Source of the DNA: a virus
DNA: 54,177 nt
Virus record (IMG/VR): IMGVR_UViG_2162886007_000039
Location: 1-54,177 of that record
Strand: one strand, 5' to 3'
Shown: positions 28,169 to 35,869 of the stretch, piece after piece
Layout of the letters: each line of letters begins with the position of its first letter
Position numbering within the stretch: the first letter of the stretch is position 1
Made by a program: the position numbers and the translations under genes
Notes under the pieces: model-generated
Databases searched by the model: none
What the model was told of the DNA's origin: nothing
The model's input: only the letters and a program-made list of their open reading frames with translations

Positions 28169-29270
28169 GGTTCTTTTTGATTTTTGCTGCACGCGCATTG
28201 GCAGCAGCGGCTCTGAGATTGGCTAAATGTTCAGGGGTAAACTGGCGTTTCTTGCGTTTACGACGGCGACGAATGGGAGAGCTACCTGCCTTATTCTTCG
28301 GCAGCGACCGACCTTGATCGGACGAGCCAGTGCTCCCCCATTCGTTTTTCTCAAATTCTTCAAGCCGTTTACTAAAATCAGAGGGAGGCTGGACGGGTGT
28401 TTCATCAGGCTGAACCCTCGTCTCCGTCTCACCAACGGAGGTAGTGTTTTCAACGCGCTGTGACAAATCCAGCGCGCAACCCGTCCGAGGACTTTTAACC
28501 TCGACACCATTCCCGCCAGCCTCCACTGGTTGTCCAACCTTAGACAACATTCGATAAAGCGTTCCGTCTTTGCAACGATGAAAGAAAGCGGTGTGCGGAA
28601 GGATTATGTCTGTGTCACGCGGAAAAGTCGGCGGAGTTTTGCCGTCGTTCCCGAAATCTTTGTGCTGAAAAAGGCGGGAATTATGCGTGTTCGGGATTAC
28701 CTCTCCACGTCCGCCAATGTCAAAAGCCGCTTCGATCCCCGGTCGCTGCGGTGGCTCAAATGAAATGAACAGGTTTGGCGCGATCTCGGGTGTTTTCTCG
28801 TGATAAATAGCTGTTCCATTAAGTCTCCGTTTTGGTTCTTCGTTTAGCGTTGGCATCTCTACGACCACGCCCATGAACGGTTTACCGCTTGCCACGTATT
28901 CTGCCGCCGCAGCGTCAAAAGCGTCCTTTCGAATCACGCAACAATCAGGTTCACAGAAAAACCACGGACCTTTCTTCACTTCATTGTAAAAATGCCATGC
29001 TGCCTGCCGGAATAGTGAGTTCGGACCGAGTGCGTCTCGCCATAATGCGCCGCTTTTCCAATCGCTTACCCTGCCTTCGGCATCTCGAATCACATTGACG
29101 TTCGCAAATACATCCTTCGCGAGACCAACGTGAGCTACATGATCAACGCCCCTGAACGGTAGAAGGAAAAGATCGTGGCTATCCTGAAACCCGCAGAAAT
29201 CTTTTACCCACCTGATCCATTCCAACGCAAGTTGACGCTCACTCGAGACGAAGGGAAGACAGATATTCAA
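28128..29270 (-). CDS. Phage glycosyltransferase-like protein with basic tail
   Basis: 380 aa. The N-terminal 240 residues (ICLPFVSSERQLALEWIRWV, KKGPWFFCEPDCCVIRKDAFDA) match a phage-encoded glycosyltransferase-like family with a CEPDCC acidic motif near residue 105-112. Residues 260-340 are disordered. The last 50 (RRRRKRKKRQFTPEHLANLR, AARAAKIKK) are basic and helix-forming and likely bind nucleic acid or a partner. Unusual combination of transferase core and basic tail. Confidence 0.5.
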   Translation of the reverse strand: MNICLPFVSSERQLALEWIRWVKDFCGFQDSHDLFLLPFRGVDHVAHVGLAKDVFANVNVIRDAEGRVSDWKSGALWRDALGPNSLFRQAAWHFYNEVKKGPWFFCEPDCCVIRKDAFDAAAAEYVASGKPFMGVVVEMPTLNEEPKRRLNGTAIYHEKTPEIAPNLFISFEPPQRPGIEAAFDIGGRGEVIPNTHNSRLFQHKDFGNDGKTPPTFPRDTDIILPHTAFFHRCKDGTLYRMLSKVGQPVEAGGNGVEVKSPRTGCALDLSQRVENTTSVGETETRVQPDETPVQPPSDFSKRLEEFEKNEWGSTGSSDQGRSLPKNKAGSSPIRRRRKRKKRQFTPEHLANLRAAAANARAAKIKKNHEKSSTSNWEQSP

Positions 29271-29443
29271 CTCATTTTCTCCGCGTAAATTACCATGTCT
29301 TTTGAGGGATCAAGTTTCCAAGCTTTTTGATAGGCTATCACGGCTTCTCGTAACTCCTCCTCGGTGCGGAGCATTTCTTGTGCTTCCGCCATATCCCTGT
29401 CCATTACAGAGAAAAAATTTCGGATGGCTGATGACGTAATCAT
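29267..29443 (-). CDS. Small helical protein
   Basis: 58 aa from the ATG at 29443, which overlaps the preceding stop as ATGA. An alternative ATG start lies 13 codons later. Sequence MDRDMAEAQEMLRTEEELREAV is strongly helical and acidic. Overlaps the next gene by 4 nt. No function recognised. Confidence 0.5.
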   Translation of the reverse strand: MITSSAIRNFFSVMDRDMAEAQEMLRTEEELREAVIAYQKAWKLDPSKDMVIYAEKMS

Positions 29444-29529
29444 GCTTTGTACCAGAGCACAGCGACCAAAACCCAAACCGAGAGCGCGATAATGACTTGG
29501 AGATAAAAGCTAATATCTTGAATGCTCAT
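29440..29529 (-). CDS. 29-aa single-TM protein
   Basis: MSIQDISFYLQVIIALSVWV and onward to WYKA: one hydrophobic helix from about residue 6 to 26. It sits 4 nt after the preceding stop and overlaps the next start as ATGA, so a coupled microprotein is plausible. Too short for standard ORF cut-offs. Confidence 0.45.
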   Translation of the reverse strand: MSIQDISFYLQVIIALSVWVLVAVLWYKA

Positions 29530-29533
29530 TTCT

Positions 29534-29815
29534 CTAATTCTTCCCGTAATTACGCACGTATTCTTTGGCGTCTTCGCGCGAAACTGTTTTCCCCTCCCAA
29601 TCCAAATAAATCTCATCCATGAAATCAATAGCGTCGAGAAGCGCCTGTTGTTGTTCAGGAGTATCGTGCTGGCAGATAGCACTCATTGAATGACCGTAGC
29701 TTGCCCATTTGTTTAAGGCAGCAATCGCTTCTTCGCTCTCCAAATCCCAGCTCTTAACCGTTCCCCATTTCAAAGTTAAGCGATTCGTGAGATGCCTCGC
29801 GCCGTTCGGATTCAT
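29534..29815 (-). CDS. Hypothetical acidic protein, first gene of the late minus operon
   Basis: 93 aa from the ATG at 29815 (an in-frame ATG at 29857 overlaps the promoter and is unlikely). Contains HLTNRLTLKWGTVKSWDLES, and a helical C-terminal half ending DAKEYVRNYGKN. It follows the minus promoter at 29829-29857 with a leader of about 7 nt. Function unknown. Confidence 0.55.
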   Translation of the reverse strand: MNPNGARHLTNRLTLKWGTVKSWDLESEEAIAALNKWASYGHSMSAICQHDTPEQQQALLDAIDFMDEIYLDWEGKTVSREDAKEYVRNYGKN

Positions 29816-29828
29816 TCTGATAAATGCG

Positions 29829-29857
29829 TTTATACATTGCGATTTAGAAAAGTGCAA
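29829..29857 (-). promoter_or_regulatory. Promoter of the terminase/portal operon
   Basis: Minus strand TTGCAC (29857-29852), 17-nt spacer, TATAAA (29834-29829). The ATG at 29815 is 13 nt further, giving a very short leader. It overlaps the plus promoter at 29837-29864 back to back. Confidence 0.65.
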
Positions 29858-29864
29858 TTACAAT
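29837..29864 (+). promoter_or_regulatory. Promoter of the plus-strand structural operon
   Basis: TTGCGA (29837-29842), 16-nt spacer, TACAAT (29859-29864). The ATG at 29875 follows after 10 nt, so the message would be nearly leaderless. The same -35/spacer (TTGCGA, 16) recurs upstream of the lysis genes at 52460-52487. Confidence 0.65.
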
Positions 29865-29874
29865 TTTGCGCGGG

Positions 29875-32076
29875 ATGCCCATCGGTAAAACTCCGCCACC
29901 CGAATATCCGGTACGCACGTTTCCTACGCCGGATAAAACCGATGAAGTCTTAATTGAATGGGTAACGAGCGAGCTCGCGCACTCGCAGGCGCTTCAACCG
30001 GGAACAGCGCATCCTAATTCGCGCGATTATCCTAATCACAGACTCGGCAAACAGGACGTAAACCCGCGCGATCCATACTGGTACATCAGGTACTGGGTGA
30101 TGGATCAGCCTGCGGCTGGGGAACTCAGCGTTGACCTGTGGAATTACGCCATCCAATTCGCTGAAAACTCGAATCTTCATCCTTTAATCATCCGGTCTTA
30201 CCGGATTCCGAAGGCTGGCTATCTCCCACTCGACAAAGGCGATCCCGATCCAAGCGGTACGCCAAGAACCTACCTCGTTTCAGAGGAAGCGAAGCAGTTT
30301 CCTGAGACCAGCGAGTTTTACGCTGAGTATTTCAACGTAATCAGAGTATTTGAAACGCTTCCTGGTCCGTGGATTGCCACGACAAGGCTCGATCCAGACG
30401 GCAAAGTCGTAACGGTAAACACGCGCAGGCAGCTTACGGCGGACGCAGTGGATGAAGAAATCATCGTGGGCGGGGTTTGGACGAAGAAAACCCATAAGGG
30501 AGTAGATAATCAGGTTTGCGAAGAGGTAGTCGAAACCCGCGACCTCCCCGGCAACGTGATTCCGTCCGTGCAATACGGCGCCGACTATCTGCCAGCCGAG
30601 ATAGGTAAGACCCTCAAAGACCTTACCACCATCACGACAGGTGCGTCTGAGAGCGGAGGCGTGATTCACACCGTCGAGATTGAGCCTGTCGGTGATCTGG
30701 TCGGGAACGAAGTCGTGACAGACAAGGAATGGCTGGATGAGAAATTCTTCTCGGTGTCTATCCCTGAAGGCATCATCCCGATCGAACTCAGGGCGAAAAT
30801 GCCCACGATCGTTGAGTCACATACCGTGGCAGGACAAGCCACGATGCCTACTCTTGGGCCGGGGGAGATTGAACATTCCAGGAGGCAAAAGAACGCGTTC
30901 CTTTACGACGAGCGCGTAGTTCGCTACGAGGAAGTGGGCGTCAGCGTTACGGGACAGGAAACGACCACGCAGTACGGAGGCGGGATACTCGATGTCACTG
31001 TGCAACTGGCGTTCTCGCCCCTCACTGTTGACCAGGGATTTTTGGTTGTTTCCTCGAAAGTTCAACAACTAGCAAACGGCATTTGGATAAAGACCAGTCG
31101 AACGAACACCGACAGTTCCTGGCCGACACTCATAGGACGCGATTGGAATGAAGAGTTTCAAACTTATGACGCGATTGAAACGCAGGTCATGGACGCGGAA
31201 GCTCCGTACGTACCGCCCGATCCACTGCCTGATTTCACGGTCGAAGATTTACGGCCACTTGATAAATGGAGGGTTAGGAGGGTTCGCCGCACGGTTGATC
31301 CTGGGAACCACATCGGCCCTGAGAACGCGCTTATCTCCTATCGTTATCATCCTTTCCAGTTCCCCGGCACACTCGATTACAATCGCCTGATTACATTCAG
31401 CCACCGCGAAGGATACAGGCGAGCAGCCGCGCTTCTCGCCAAACACACCATACGAACATGGTGGTTAGTCAGGGACAGCGACGATCCGCCGACTGTAGGA
31501 AACGCGGACCTTGGAACATTCGACATCGACGTAAAAGAAATCATCAGCGACACGGTAAACGTTCCTGTTTATTCATCCGGCAGCGATCTTGGAGCGCAAA
31601 GTTTTACGGATGTGTTGCATGACGATATTACAAACACGCTAGGCGCATTTTATCCGGCAACCACGCCGTCGTTCACCGAGTACTACTTGGGAATTGGTTC
31701 TGGATCGACTGGCACCGGATCGATGTACATACTCAGCGCGCCAGGAACTGGATACACTCTTGGCGGGACTATCACAATCAATGGCACCGGCTGTACGATA
31801 TTGTCAGTTGGCGTATCCGATTCGATTATGGCTATCAATCAACCAGATGCTCCGCCGACAGGTGCCATTATCACTGGACTTAGTGATGGCGGTGCCGCCA
31901 GCGTATCGGGTGGCGGAGGGTCAGGAGCAGCGTTTAACGAACTTATCGTGAGTTACGAAACTACTGTCCCCGGTTCTGCTTGGGTAGGAACGCAAAAGGT
32001 GATAGCAGCGGACATCAAATATCAAAACATCCCAAGATTATGGAAGGTGATAACGGAATCAGTGGTGATGAGGTAG
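29875..32076 (+). CDS. Large structural (tail) protein
   Basis: 733 aa from the ATG at 29875 (a TTG at 29866 is in frame). N-terminus is Pro-rich (MPIGKTPPPEYPVRTFPTPD). Residues 30-560 are beta-rich with repeated VVTVNTRRQLT, HTVEIEPVGD and TVQLAFSPLT type strands. Residues 610-690 are Gly/Ser/Thr-rich. No enzyme motif. Its size and lead position suggest a tail-tube-like or fibre-hub virion protein. Not matched to a family by eye. Confidence 0.45.
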   Translation: MPIGKTPPPEYPVRTFPTPDKTDEVLIEWVTSELAHSQALQPGTAHPNSRDYPNHRLGKQDVNPRDPYWYIRYWVMDQPAAGELSVDLWNYAIQFAENSNLHPLIIRSYRIPKAGYLPLDKGDPDPSGTPRTYLVSEEAKQFPETSEFYAEYFNVIRVFETLPGPWIATTRLDPDGKVVTVNTRRQLTADAVDEEIIVGGVWTKKTHKGVDNQVCEEVVETRDLPGNVIPSVQYGADYLPAEIGKTLKDLTTITTGASESGGVIHTVEIEPVGDLVGNEVVTDKEWLDEKFFSVSIPEGIIPIELRAKMPTIVESHTVAGQATMPTLGPGEIEHSRRQKNAFLYDERVVRYEEVGVSVTGQETTTQYGGGILDVTVQLAFSPLTVDQGFLVVSSKVQQLANGIWIKTSRTNTDSSWPTLIGRDWNEEFQTYDAIETQVMDAEAPYVPPDPLPDFTVEDLRPLDKWRVRRVRRTVDPGNHIGPENALISYRYHPFQFPGTLDYNRLITFSHREGYRRAAALLAKHTIRTWWLVRDSDDPPTVGNADLGTFDIDVKEIISDTVNVPVYSSGSDLGAQSFTDVLHDDITNTLGAFYPATTPSFTEYYLGIGSGSTGTGSMYILSAPGTGYTLGGTITINGTGCTILSVGVSDSIMAINQPDAPPTGAIITGLSDGGAASVSGGGGSGAAFNELIVSYETTVPGSAWVGTQKVIAADIKYQNIPRLWKVITESVVMR

Positions 32077-32249
32077 AAGATGAGGTAATCGCGGAACTCG
32101 ATTCGATCTTCGATGACATACACATTAAGCGCGTCCAAAGAGAGGTAAACGAACGGCAGCAGTTGATGGAACTATTCAGGATTGTTGGCAGCAGAATATC
32201 TGGAAACAGCGGCGACGGGTTTGAGGTGGACAATCAGACCGGGGAATAA
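32040..32249 (+). CDS. Small acidic protein overlapping the previous gene
   Basis: 69 aa. ATG at 32040 overlaps the upstream gene by 37 nt. Helical and acidic (DEVEDEVIAELDSIFDDIHIKRVQREVNERQQ). Five nt before the Cys-rich gene. Unknown role. Confidence 0.5.
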   Translation: MEGDNGISGDEVEDEVIAELDSIFDDIHIKRVQREVNERQQLMELFRIVGSRISGNSGDGFEVDNQTGE

Positions 32250-32253
32250 ATGA

Positions 32254-33309
32254 ATGGCTGGTTTAAGGGATATTCTTGGCGCAACAGCCGAAGCAACGCA
32301 AGCGAAAACGCCCCTTCAGGCAGTACAAAGCCAGCTTAAATTAGTCCAAACACTTCAAGACAACTTCCGTATACGGGGACAGGGAGTATCGGGAAATTTG
32401 CAGAACGGGTATTGCGTGCGCTGTCCTCCTTGCGAAGAAGCAGCAGCACCAGAAGGCAGTGGTGGTATACCCACGCCAACGCCCACAGGCGCGTGTTGTC
32501 GGGATGGGGTTTGCACAGTTGAAACTCAAACAAGTTGCGAATCTGACGGAGGAATATATCAGGGAAACGATTCAACGTGTGAACCAAACCCGTGTCCACA
32601 ACCACCTACCGGAGCGTGTTGCGTCGGCGAAAGTTGTACAATTGAGACAGGGGAGGGTTGCGCGGGACTAGGTGGCATTTACCAGGGAGACGATACCACC
32701 TGCGAACCTAATCCGTGCGTGGAAACTGGGGCTTGTTGCAGAGAAGATGCCTGCACTGTCGAGTCACAAGAAAGCTGCGAATCCGATGGGGGCATTTACT
32801 ACGGGGACGGAACTGACTGCGATCCCAGTCCTTGCGGGGAACTCCCATGCGGTGAGTGCTCCCACGCCGGGTGGTTGGGAGAGGGGCAATGGAAGACATT
32901 AACCAAGGAGGTTTCAGGAACTATCACGTTCTCAAGTGATTCTAGCCCTCGAGCATTTACGACAACGTTTACTTCAATCCGTGTTGAGCATTGCGATCCC
33001 TCGATCTGCGAATCGTGTTCTGGAACAGGGCATACAGAAGGCACAAACGCGTCTGGCGACCCGTTCTCGTGTGACTTTACGCTTGATGGCTGCAACCCTG
33101 GGGCAGATAACTTCCTCGACCAAGTCAGCGGGTGTGAGTCTTCTGGAGAGTGCGAATCCAGTGGCGGTCCAGACTTTTCTCCAGGCGAGAACATAGTAAG
33201 CGACGCGGTTAGAATTATCACATGGGATAGTAGCTCGGATGCCTTTGGCAGTCATTGGACGTGGGATGCGGTAAGAACTGAAACATTCAGTGAGCCGTGC
33301 ATTCTTTGA
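32254..33309 (+). CDS. Cys-rich repeat protein with three TGACC modules
   Basis: 351 aa. Residues 1-50 are helical. Three copies of a 37-41-residue module start at about 78, 119 and 158, each TGACC, then C at +8, C near +15, GGIYxGxxxxC and PxPC. Six or seven Cys per module suggests disulphides or metal binding. Such modules are common in Planctomycetes/Verrucomicrobia surface proteins. Residues 195-351 form a distinct Cys-containing domain (CGECSHAGWLGEGQWK). No signal peptide, so it would form disulphides only once outside the cell. Overlaps next gene as TGATG. Confidence 0.6.
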   Translation: MAGLRDILGATAEATQAKTPLQAVQSQLKLVQTLQDNFRIRGQGVSGNLQNGYCVRCPPCEEAAAPEGSGGIPTPTPTGACCRDGVCTVETQTSCESDGGIYQGNDSTCEPNPCPQPPTGACCVGESCTIETGEGCAGLGGIYQGDDTTCEPNPCVETGACCREDACTVESQESCESDGGIYYGDGTDCDPSPCGELPCGECSHAGWLGEGQWKTLTKEVSGTITFSSDSSPRAFTTTFTSIRVEHCDPSICESCSGTGHTEGTNASGDPFSCDFTLDGCNPGADNFLDQVSGCESSGECESSGGPDFSPGENIVSDAVRIITWDSSSDAFGSHWTWDAVRTETFSEPCIL

Positions 33310-33569
33310 TGACGCCGCTTATCCAATCTTTCACAAATCGTTTGCAGCCTTGCAGGGGTTGCGGTACAAGCGTGTGGCAAATCGTGGATCAAAAAGGTAT
33401 GAAACAATTCCAAATCACACTTGTAATCAATTCTGACACTTTAATGGAAGCGGTGAAAAAGGTAGAGGGAATAGGCGAAATTATTTCTGCTAACGCCCGT
33501 CCTCCGCAACAGCCTGTCCGAACGACTTTTGGCATCCCGCAAATCGCAACCTCGCCAAAGCAATCGTGA
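33309..33569 (+). CDS. Hypothetical small protein
   Basis: 86 aa. ATG at 33309 overlaps the previous stop. Sequence contains a CRGCGTSVWQIVDQKG stretch (possible zinc/Cys pair) and a beta-alpha end. Overlaps the next gene by 4 nt. Function unknown. Confidence 0.5.
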   Translation: MTPLIQSFTNRLQPCRGCGTSVWQIVDQKGMKQFQITLVINSDTLMEAVKKVEGIGEIISANARPPQQPVRTTFGIPQIATSPKQS

Positions 33570-33859
33570 CATGGCTTTGGTGGGTAATCGGGAGTTTTGC
33601 GTGCTATCGGCTCACTGTTCTGTTCGCTCGCGACCTCGGTCCGTGGGGAGTCTTTAAACGCCTCCGCGAAATCGGTTCGTGCTCGAAACTGCTCACATGC
33701 CCCTTCTGCGTTTCTATCTACACCGGCGCCCTCGTGGTCCTCGCCTTCTACCTCTCCGGCATCCTGCTTCCCTTTGGTTTCTGGATAATGCTGTCGCTTT
33801 CTTTTAGTTCCTTCGCAATCATCCTTGACCGAACGTTCACCGCCGATTATACCAATTAA
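33566..33859 (+). CDS. Membrane protein of the DUF1360-like type
   Basis: 97 aa with about three hydrophobic segments. The pattern SFACYRLTVLFARDLGPWGVF, then LLTCPFCVSIYTGALVV, matches small phage membrane proteins of the DUF1360 kind (a Cys-x2-Cys pair between helices). Function unknown. Coupled to the upstream gene by a 4-nt overlap. Confidence 0.6.
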   Translation: MTWLWWVIGSFACYRLTVLFARDLGPWGVFKRLREIGSCSKLLTCPFCVSIYTGALVVLAFYLSGILLPFGFWIMLSLSFSSFAIILDRTFTADYTN

Positions 33860-33881
33860 AAGAAAGAGGAGGTGAAAAACA

Positions 33882-34268
33882 ATGCAAAAAGAAGATGCTA
33901 AAAAATTACAACTGCAAATTGATTTGCAGGAGGAGGAAGGTCACTGCAAAAAATTGTGCGCGGCGATGCGCTGGCAACGAAAAATTATCGCGGTGCTGTT
34001 GTTAGCAGGTATCCTCGGCCTAGCGTTGTTCGCATCCCGCGCAATGGCTGGGAGAGAAAAGGCTGAAGTGCAGATCAGCGACATCGTTACGTCCGCACAG
34101 CGCGTGTACGGCGAGGAAGTGTTCAGAGGTTGCCCACACGCAACGTACAGGGTGCAGGGGCCAACCCCCATGATCGCCGTTGATCCGATATGGAGTGACA
34201 CGTTGGAAAGCATCCGCGTTGAACTCGATAAGAACGCGTTCCAGCGCAGTCACATCGCCAAAAACTAG
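33882..34268 (+). CDS. Single-TM protein with strong Shine-Dalgarno
   Basis: 128 aa. A perfect AGGAGGTG lies 8 nt before the ATG, one of the clearest Shine-Dalgarno sites in the genome. Residues 1-30 are hydrophilic and Lys/Gln/Glu-rich, 36-57 form one TM helix (IIAVLLLAGILGLALFASRAMAG), the rest is periplasmic-like. The last gene of the plus operon, followed by a terminator hairpin. Confidence 0.6.
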   Translation: MQKEDAKKLQLQIDLQEEEGHCKKLCAAMRWQRKIIAVLLLAGILGLALFASRAMAGREKAEVQISDIVTSAQRVYGEEVFRGCPHATYRVQGPTPMIAVDPIWSDTLESIRVELDKNAFQRSHIAKN

Positions 34269-34284
34269 GGAGACCCTTCCGCAA

Positions 34285-34318
34285 GACTGAGAGCGGCAAC
34301 GCTCCACCGCTCTCAGTC
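34285..34318. terminator. Bidirectional terminator-like hairpin
   Basis: A perfect 12-bp stem (GACTGAGAGCGG at 34285-34296, complement at 34307-34318) with a 10-nt loop sits between the stop of the plus gene at 34268 and the stop of the minus gene at 34337. No T-tract, so termination may be partial. Position fits separating converging transcripts. Confidence 0.65.
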
Positions 34319-34336
34319 CAAACTTCCACCGAGGAG

Positions 34337-34558
34337 TTAGCGTTTCTTCTTCTTCGCAGCAGCCTTGTAATACGTTTTTTTACGCGGCGTCGGGCTTCCG
34401 TTGTCCCCGCCCTCTTCCTCCTCATCCTTCTTTTTCCCCTCGGGATCAAGCGGATCAGGGGAACGCGGCTCGGGCATACCTTGCCCCGGCACTTCCGGCC
34501 AATACCGCTTTTCCCCCTTCTCCGTTCTCTCGGTTTTTTTTCCTTCTTCTGTAGCCAT
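34337..34558 (-). CDS. Highly charged small protein
   Basis: 73 aa from the ATG at 34558 with a strong AGGAGGT site 8 nt upstream; an ATG at 34615 is a poorer start. Almost entirely Lys/Glu/Pro/Asp/Gly (EKGEKRYWPEVPGQGMPEPR, KKKDEEEEGGDN, ending AAAKKKKR). Perhaps a decoration or DNA-condensing protein; unrecognised. Confidence 0.55.
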   Translation of the reverse strand: MATEEGKKTERTEKGEKRYWPEVPGQGMPEPRSPDPLDPEGKKKDEEEEGGDNGSPTPRKKTYYKAAAKKKKR

Positions 34559-34628
34559 TTTTATACCTCCTTTCTTCGTTGCAACCTTCGCAGCAACCAT
34601 CAAAAAAGGTTGCATATTTTTTCTTCCC

Positions 34629-34641
34629 GTGATTTAATCAC
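34629..34641. promoter_or_regulatory. 13-bp palindrome in the leader of the charged-protein gene
   Basis: GTGATTTAATCAC has 6-bp arms about one base. It lies 71 nt upstream of the ATG at 34558, in the minus transcript leader, and could be an operator. The gene uses a Shine-Dalgarno and thus has a longer leader than most operon-first genes here. Confidence 0.35.
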
Positions 34642-34686
34642 TTCAACACGGACTTTGGCAACACTAGAATGTTTGCCATCGACAAA

Positions 34687-34734
34687 CCCCGCTACCCTCC
34701 CTTCCTTGCGCCATCTCGGAAAACGGTAGCGGGG
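34687..34734 (-). terminator. Terminator after the 34757 gene
   Basis: Stem CCCCGCTACC (34687-34696) with GGTAGCGGGG (34725-34734), 10 bp perfect and a 28-nt loop, starting 23 nt past the stop at 34757. Read on the minus strand it ends with a short TTT. Probable terminator or attenuator. Confidence 0.5.
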
Positions 34735-34756
34735 CAAGTCTTTCTTTCCCTCCGTT

Positions 34757-35269
34757 TCACGGAACTTGCGGGATACGGCGAATCCCGAAGCTGTGCATCG
34801 TAAATATCTGCGTGGCAGCGGGTGAATTACTTTTCATCTGAACCAGCACCGGCTTCGTCCCCAGCAAAGCCTCTGCCCCGCTCTTCCACGAACCAAAACT
34901 GCTCCCTATAGTCGAAAACCCTCCACCCGGTATAGTACCCGTTATCCAGCCTACCCCCTCCGCGCGCCATGCGTTTACCGAGCTCACCGACACGATAAAG
35001 CGTAAAACAGTAGCCGCCCTGCTCACAGTGCTCGCCCCAACATTGAACATCACCGTGTCAATTACACTCACCCCGCCAACGCTCACCCTCGAACTATACT
35101 GGCGCGGTCCACCCGAACTATTCAGGAAAGTCCCCCAAATATCGATAAGAAGCGTGTCGTGCGCCGCTATCCCCACAATCCCCTTAGTCAAAATCGGCAC
35201 GTAACTCACGCTGTTCACCAGCACGTTGCTATTGTCCGCACTCGCAAAATCCCACCCCGCCGCGCTCAT
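34757..35269 (-). CDS. Beta-rich structural-type protein
   Basis: 170 aa, Ser/Val/Gly/Thr-rich with regular beta strands (YVPILTKGIVGIAAHDTLLIDIWGTF, RVSVGGVSVIDTVMFNVG). It resembles small phage virion-decoration or fibre-tip proteins in composition only. Overlaps the upstream gene by 4 nt and precedes a terminator hairpin. Unrecognised. Confidence 0.5.
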   Translation of the reverse strand: MSAAGWDFASADNSNVLVNSVSYVPILTKGIVGIAAHDTLLIDIWGTFLNSSGGPRQYSSRVSVGGVSVIDTVMFNVGASTVSRAATVLRFIVSVSSVNAWRAEGVGWITGTIPGGGFSTIGSSFGSWKSGAEALLGTKPVLVQMKSNSPAATQIFTMHSFGIRRIPQVP

Positions 35270-35784
35270 CCACCCCCCGTTGCCAACCTCGCCAATGTCA
35301 CTTCCCTACACCGAAAACTGCAAAACCGCGCCAACCCTTGCCCCTCCTCAACCGGAAACGCCGCCCCGCAATGCACACACCTCCGGTAAAGGGTATCTAT
35401 TTCCCCTTCTAAAGAAGGATGCCCGCCGCGAGAGTCCACGCTTTTAACATGGCGGGTTCCGGCCTCCCGCTGTTCGCTTTCAGTGCTCTCTCGCGCTTCG
35501 CCGCTTGCACTTGAGGCGGCGTGCATAGCACCCGCAGCGTCGGCCAGCACAGGCACGGGCAAATTTTTTTGAGCGGGCAACTGAGCATTATTCGGCTGTA
35601 CTATCGCGCGTTTCAAGCCGCCTTTTGCCTCCGTTGAACCATGCTTGCAAGGTCGCTTTACGCCACCGCTCAAATCTTCCTTCAAATCCTTTATACGCTT
35701 CTCCGCCTCCATCAGTAACCTCTTCGCAGTAGCCCTCTGCTCCCTCTTCTTCTCCCGCCAATATTCCTTCCCCATCTTACTCAT
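35266..35784 (-). CDS. Basic helical protein with C-terminal zinc finger
   Basis: 172 aa from the ATG at 35784 (an upstream TTG is less likely). Residues 1-40 are charged helix (MGKEYWREKKREQRATAKRL). Residues 60-130 are disordered. Near the C-terminus RRCVHCGAAFPVEEGQGLARFCSFRC is a Cys4 zinc finger. It lies downstream of the repeat-rich non-coding region at 35793-36265. Possibly DNA-binding. Confidence 0.5.
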   Translation of the reverse strand: MSKMGKEYWREKKREQRATAKRLLMEAEKRIKDLKEDLSGGVKRPCKHGSTEAKGGLKRAIVQPNNAQLPAQKNLPVPVLADAAGAMHAASSASGEARESTESEQREAGTRHVKSVDSRGGHPSLEGEIDTLYRRCVHCGAAFPVEEGQGLARFCSFRCREVTLARLATGGG

Positions 35785-35869
35785 GTCCAACTACACCCTT
35801 GTCCAACTCCCCAAATTCCGCAATCTTTCTTTTTGTCCAACTCTCCCGTTACTCCCGCTTTGTCCAACT
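35784..35869. repeat. Four copies of TGTCCAACT (AGTTGGACA on the minus strand)
   Basis: Exact copies at 35784-35792, 35800-35808, 35834-35842 and 35861-35869. They directly precede and touch the start of the minus gene at 35784. Spacing (16, 34, 27 bp) is irregular. They could be binding sites for a regulator or initiator, or clustered -35-like TTGGAC elements. Confidence 0.6.

Noticed and set aside
29857-29857. ATG at 29857 as start of the 29534 gene
   Set aside because: It lies inside the promoter at 29829-29857; the ATG at 29815 is used here.
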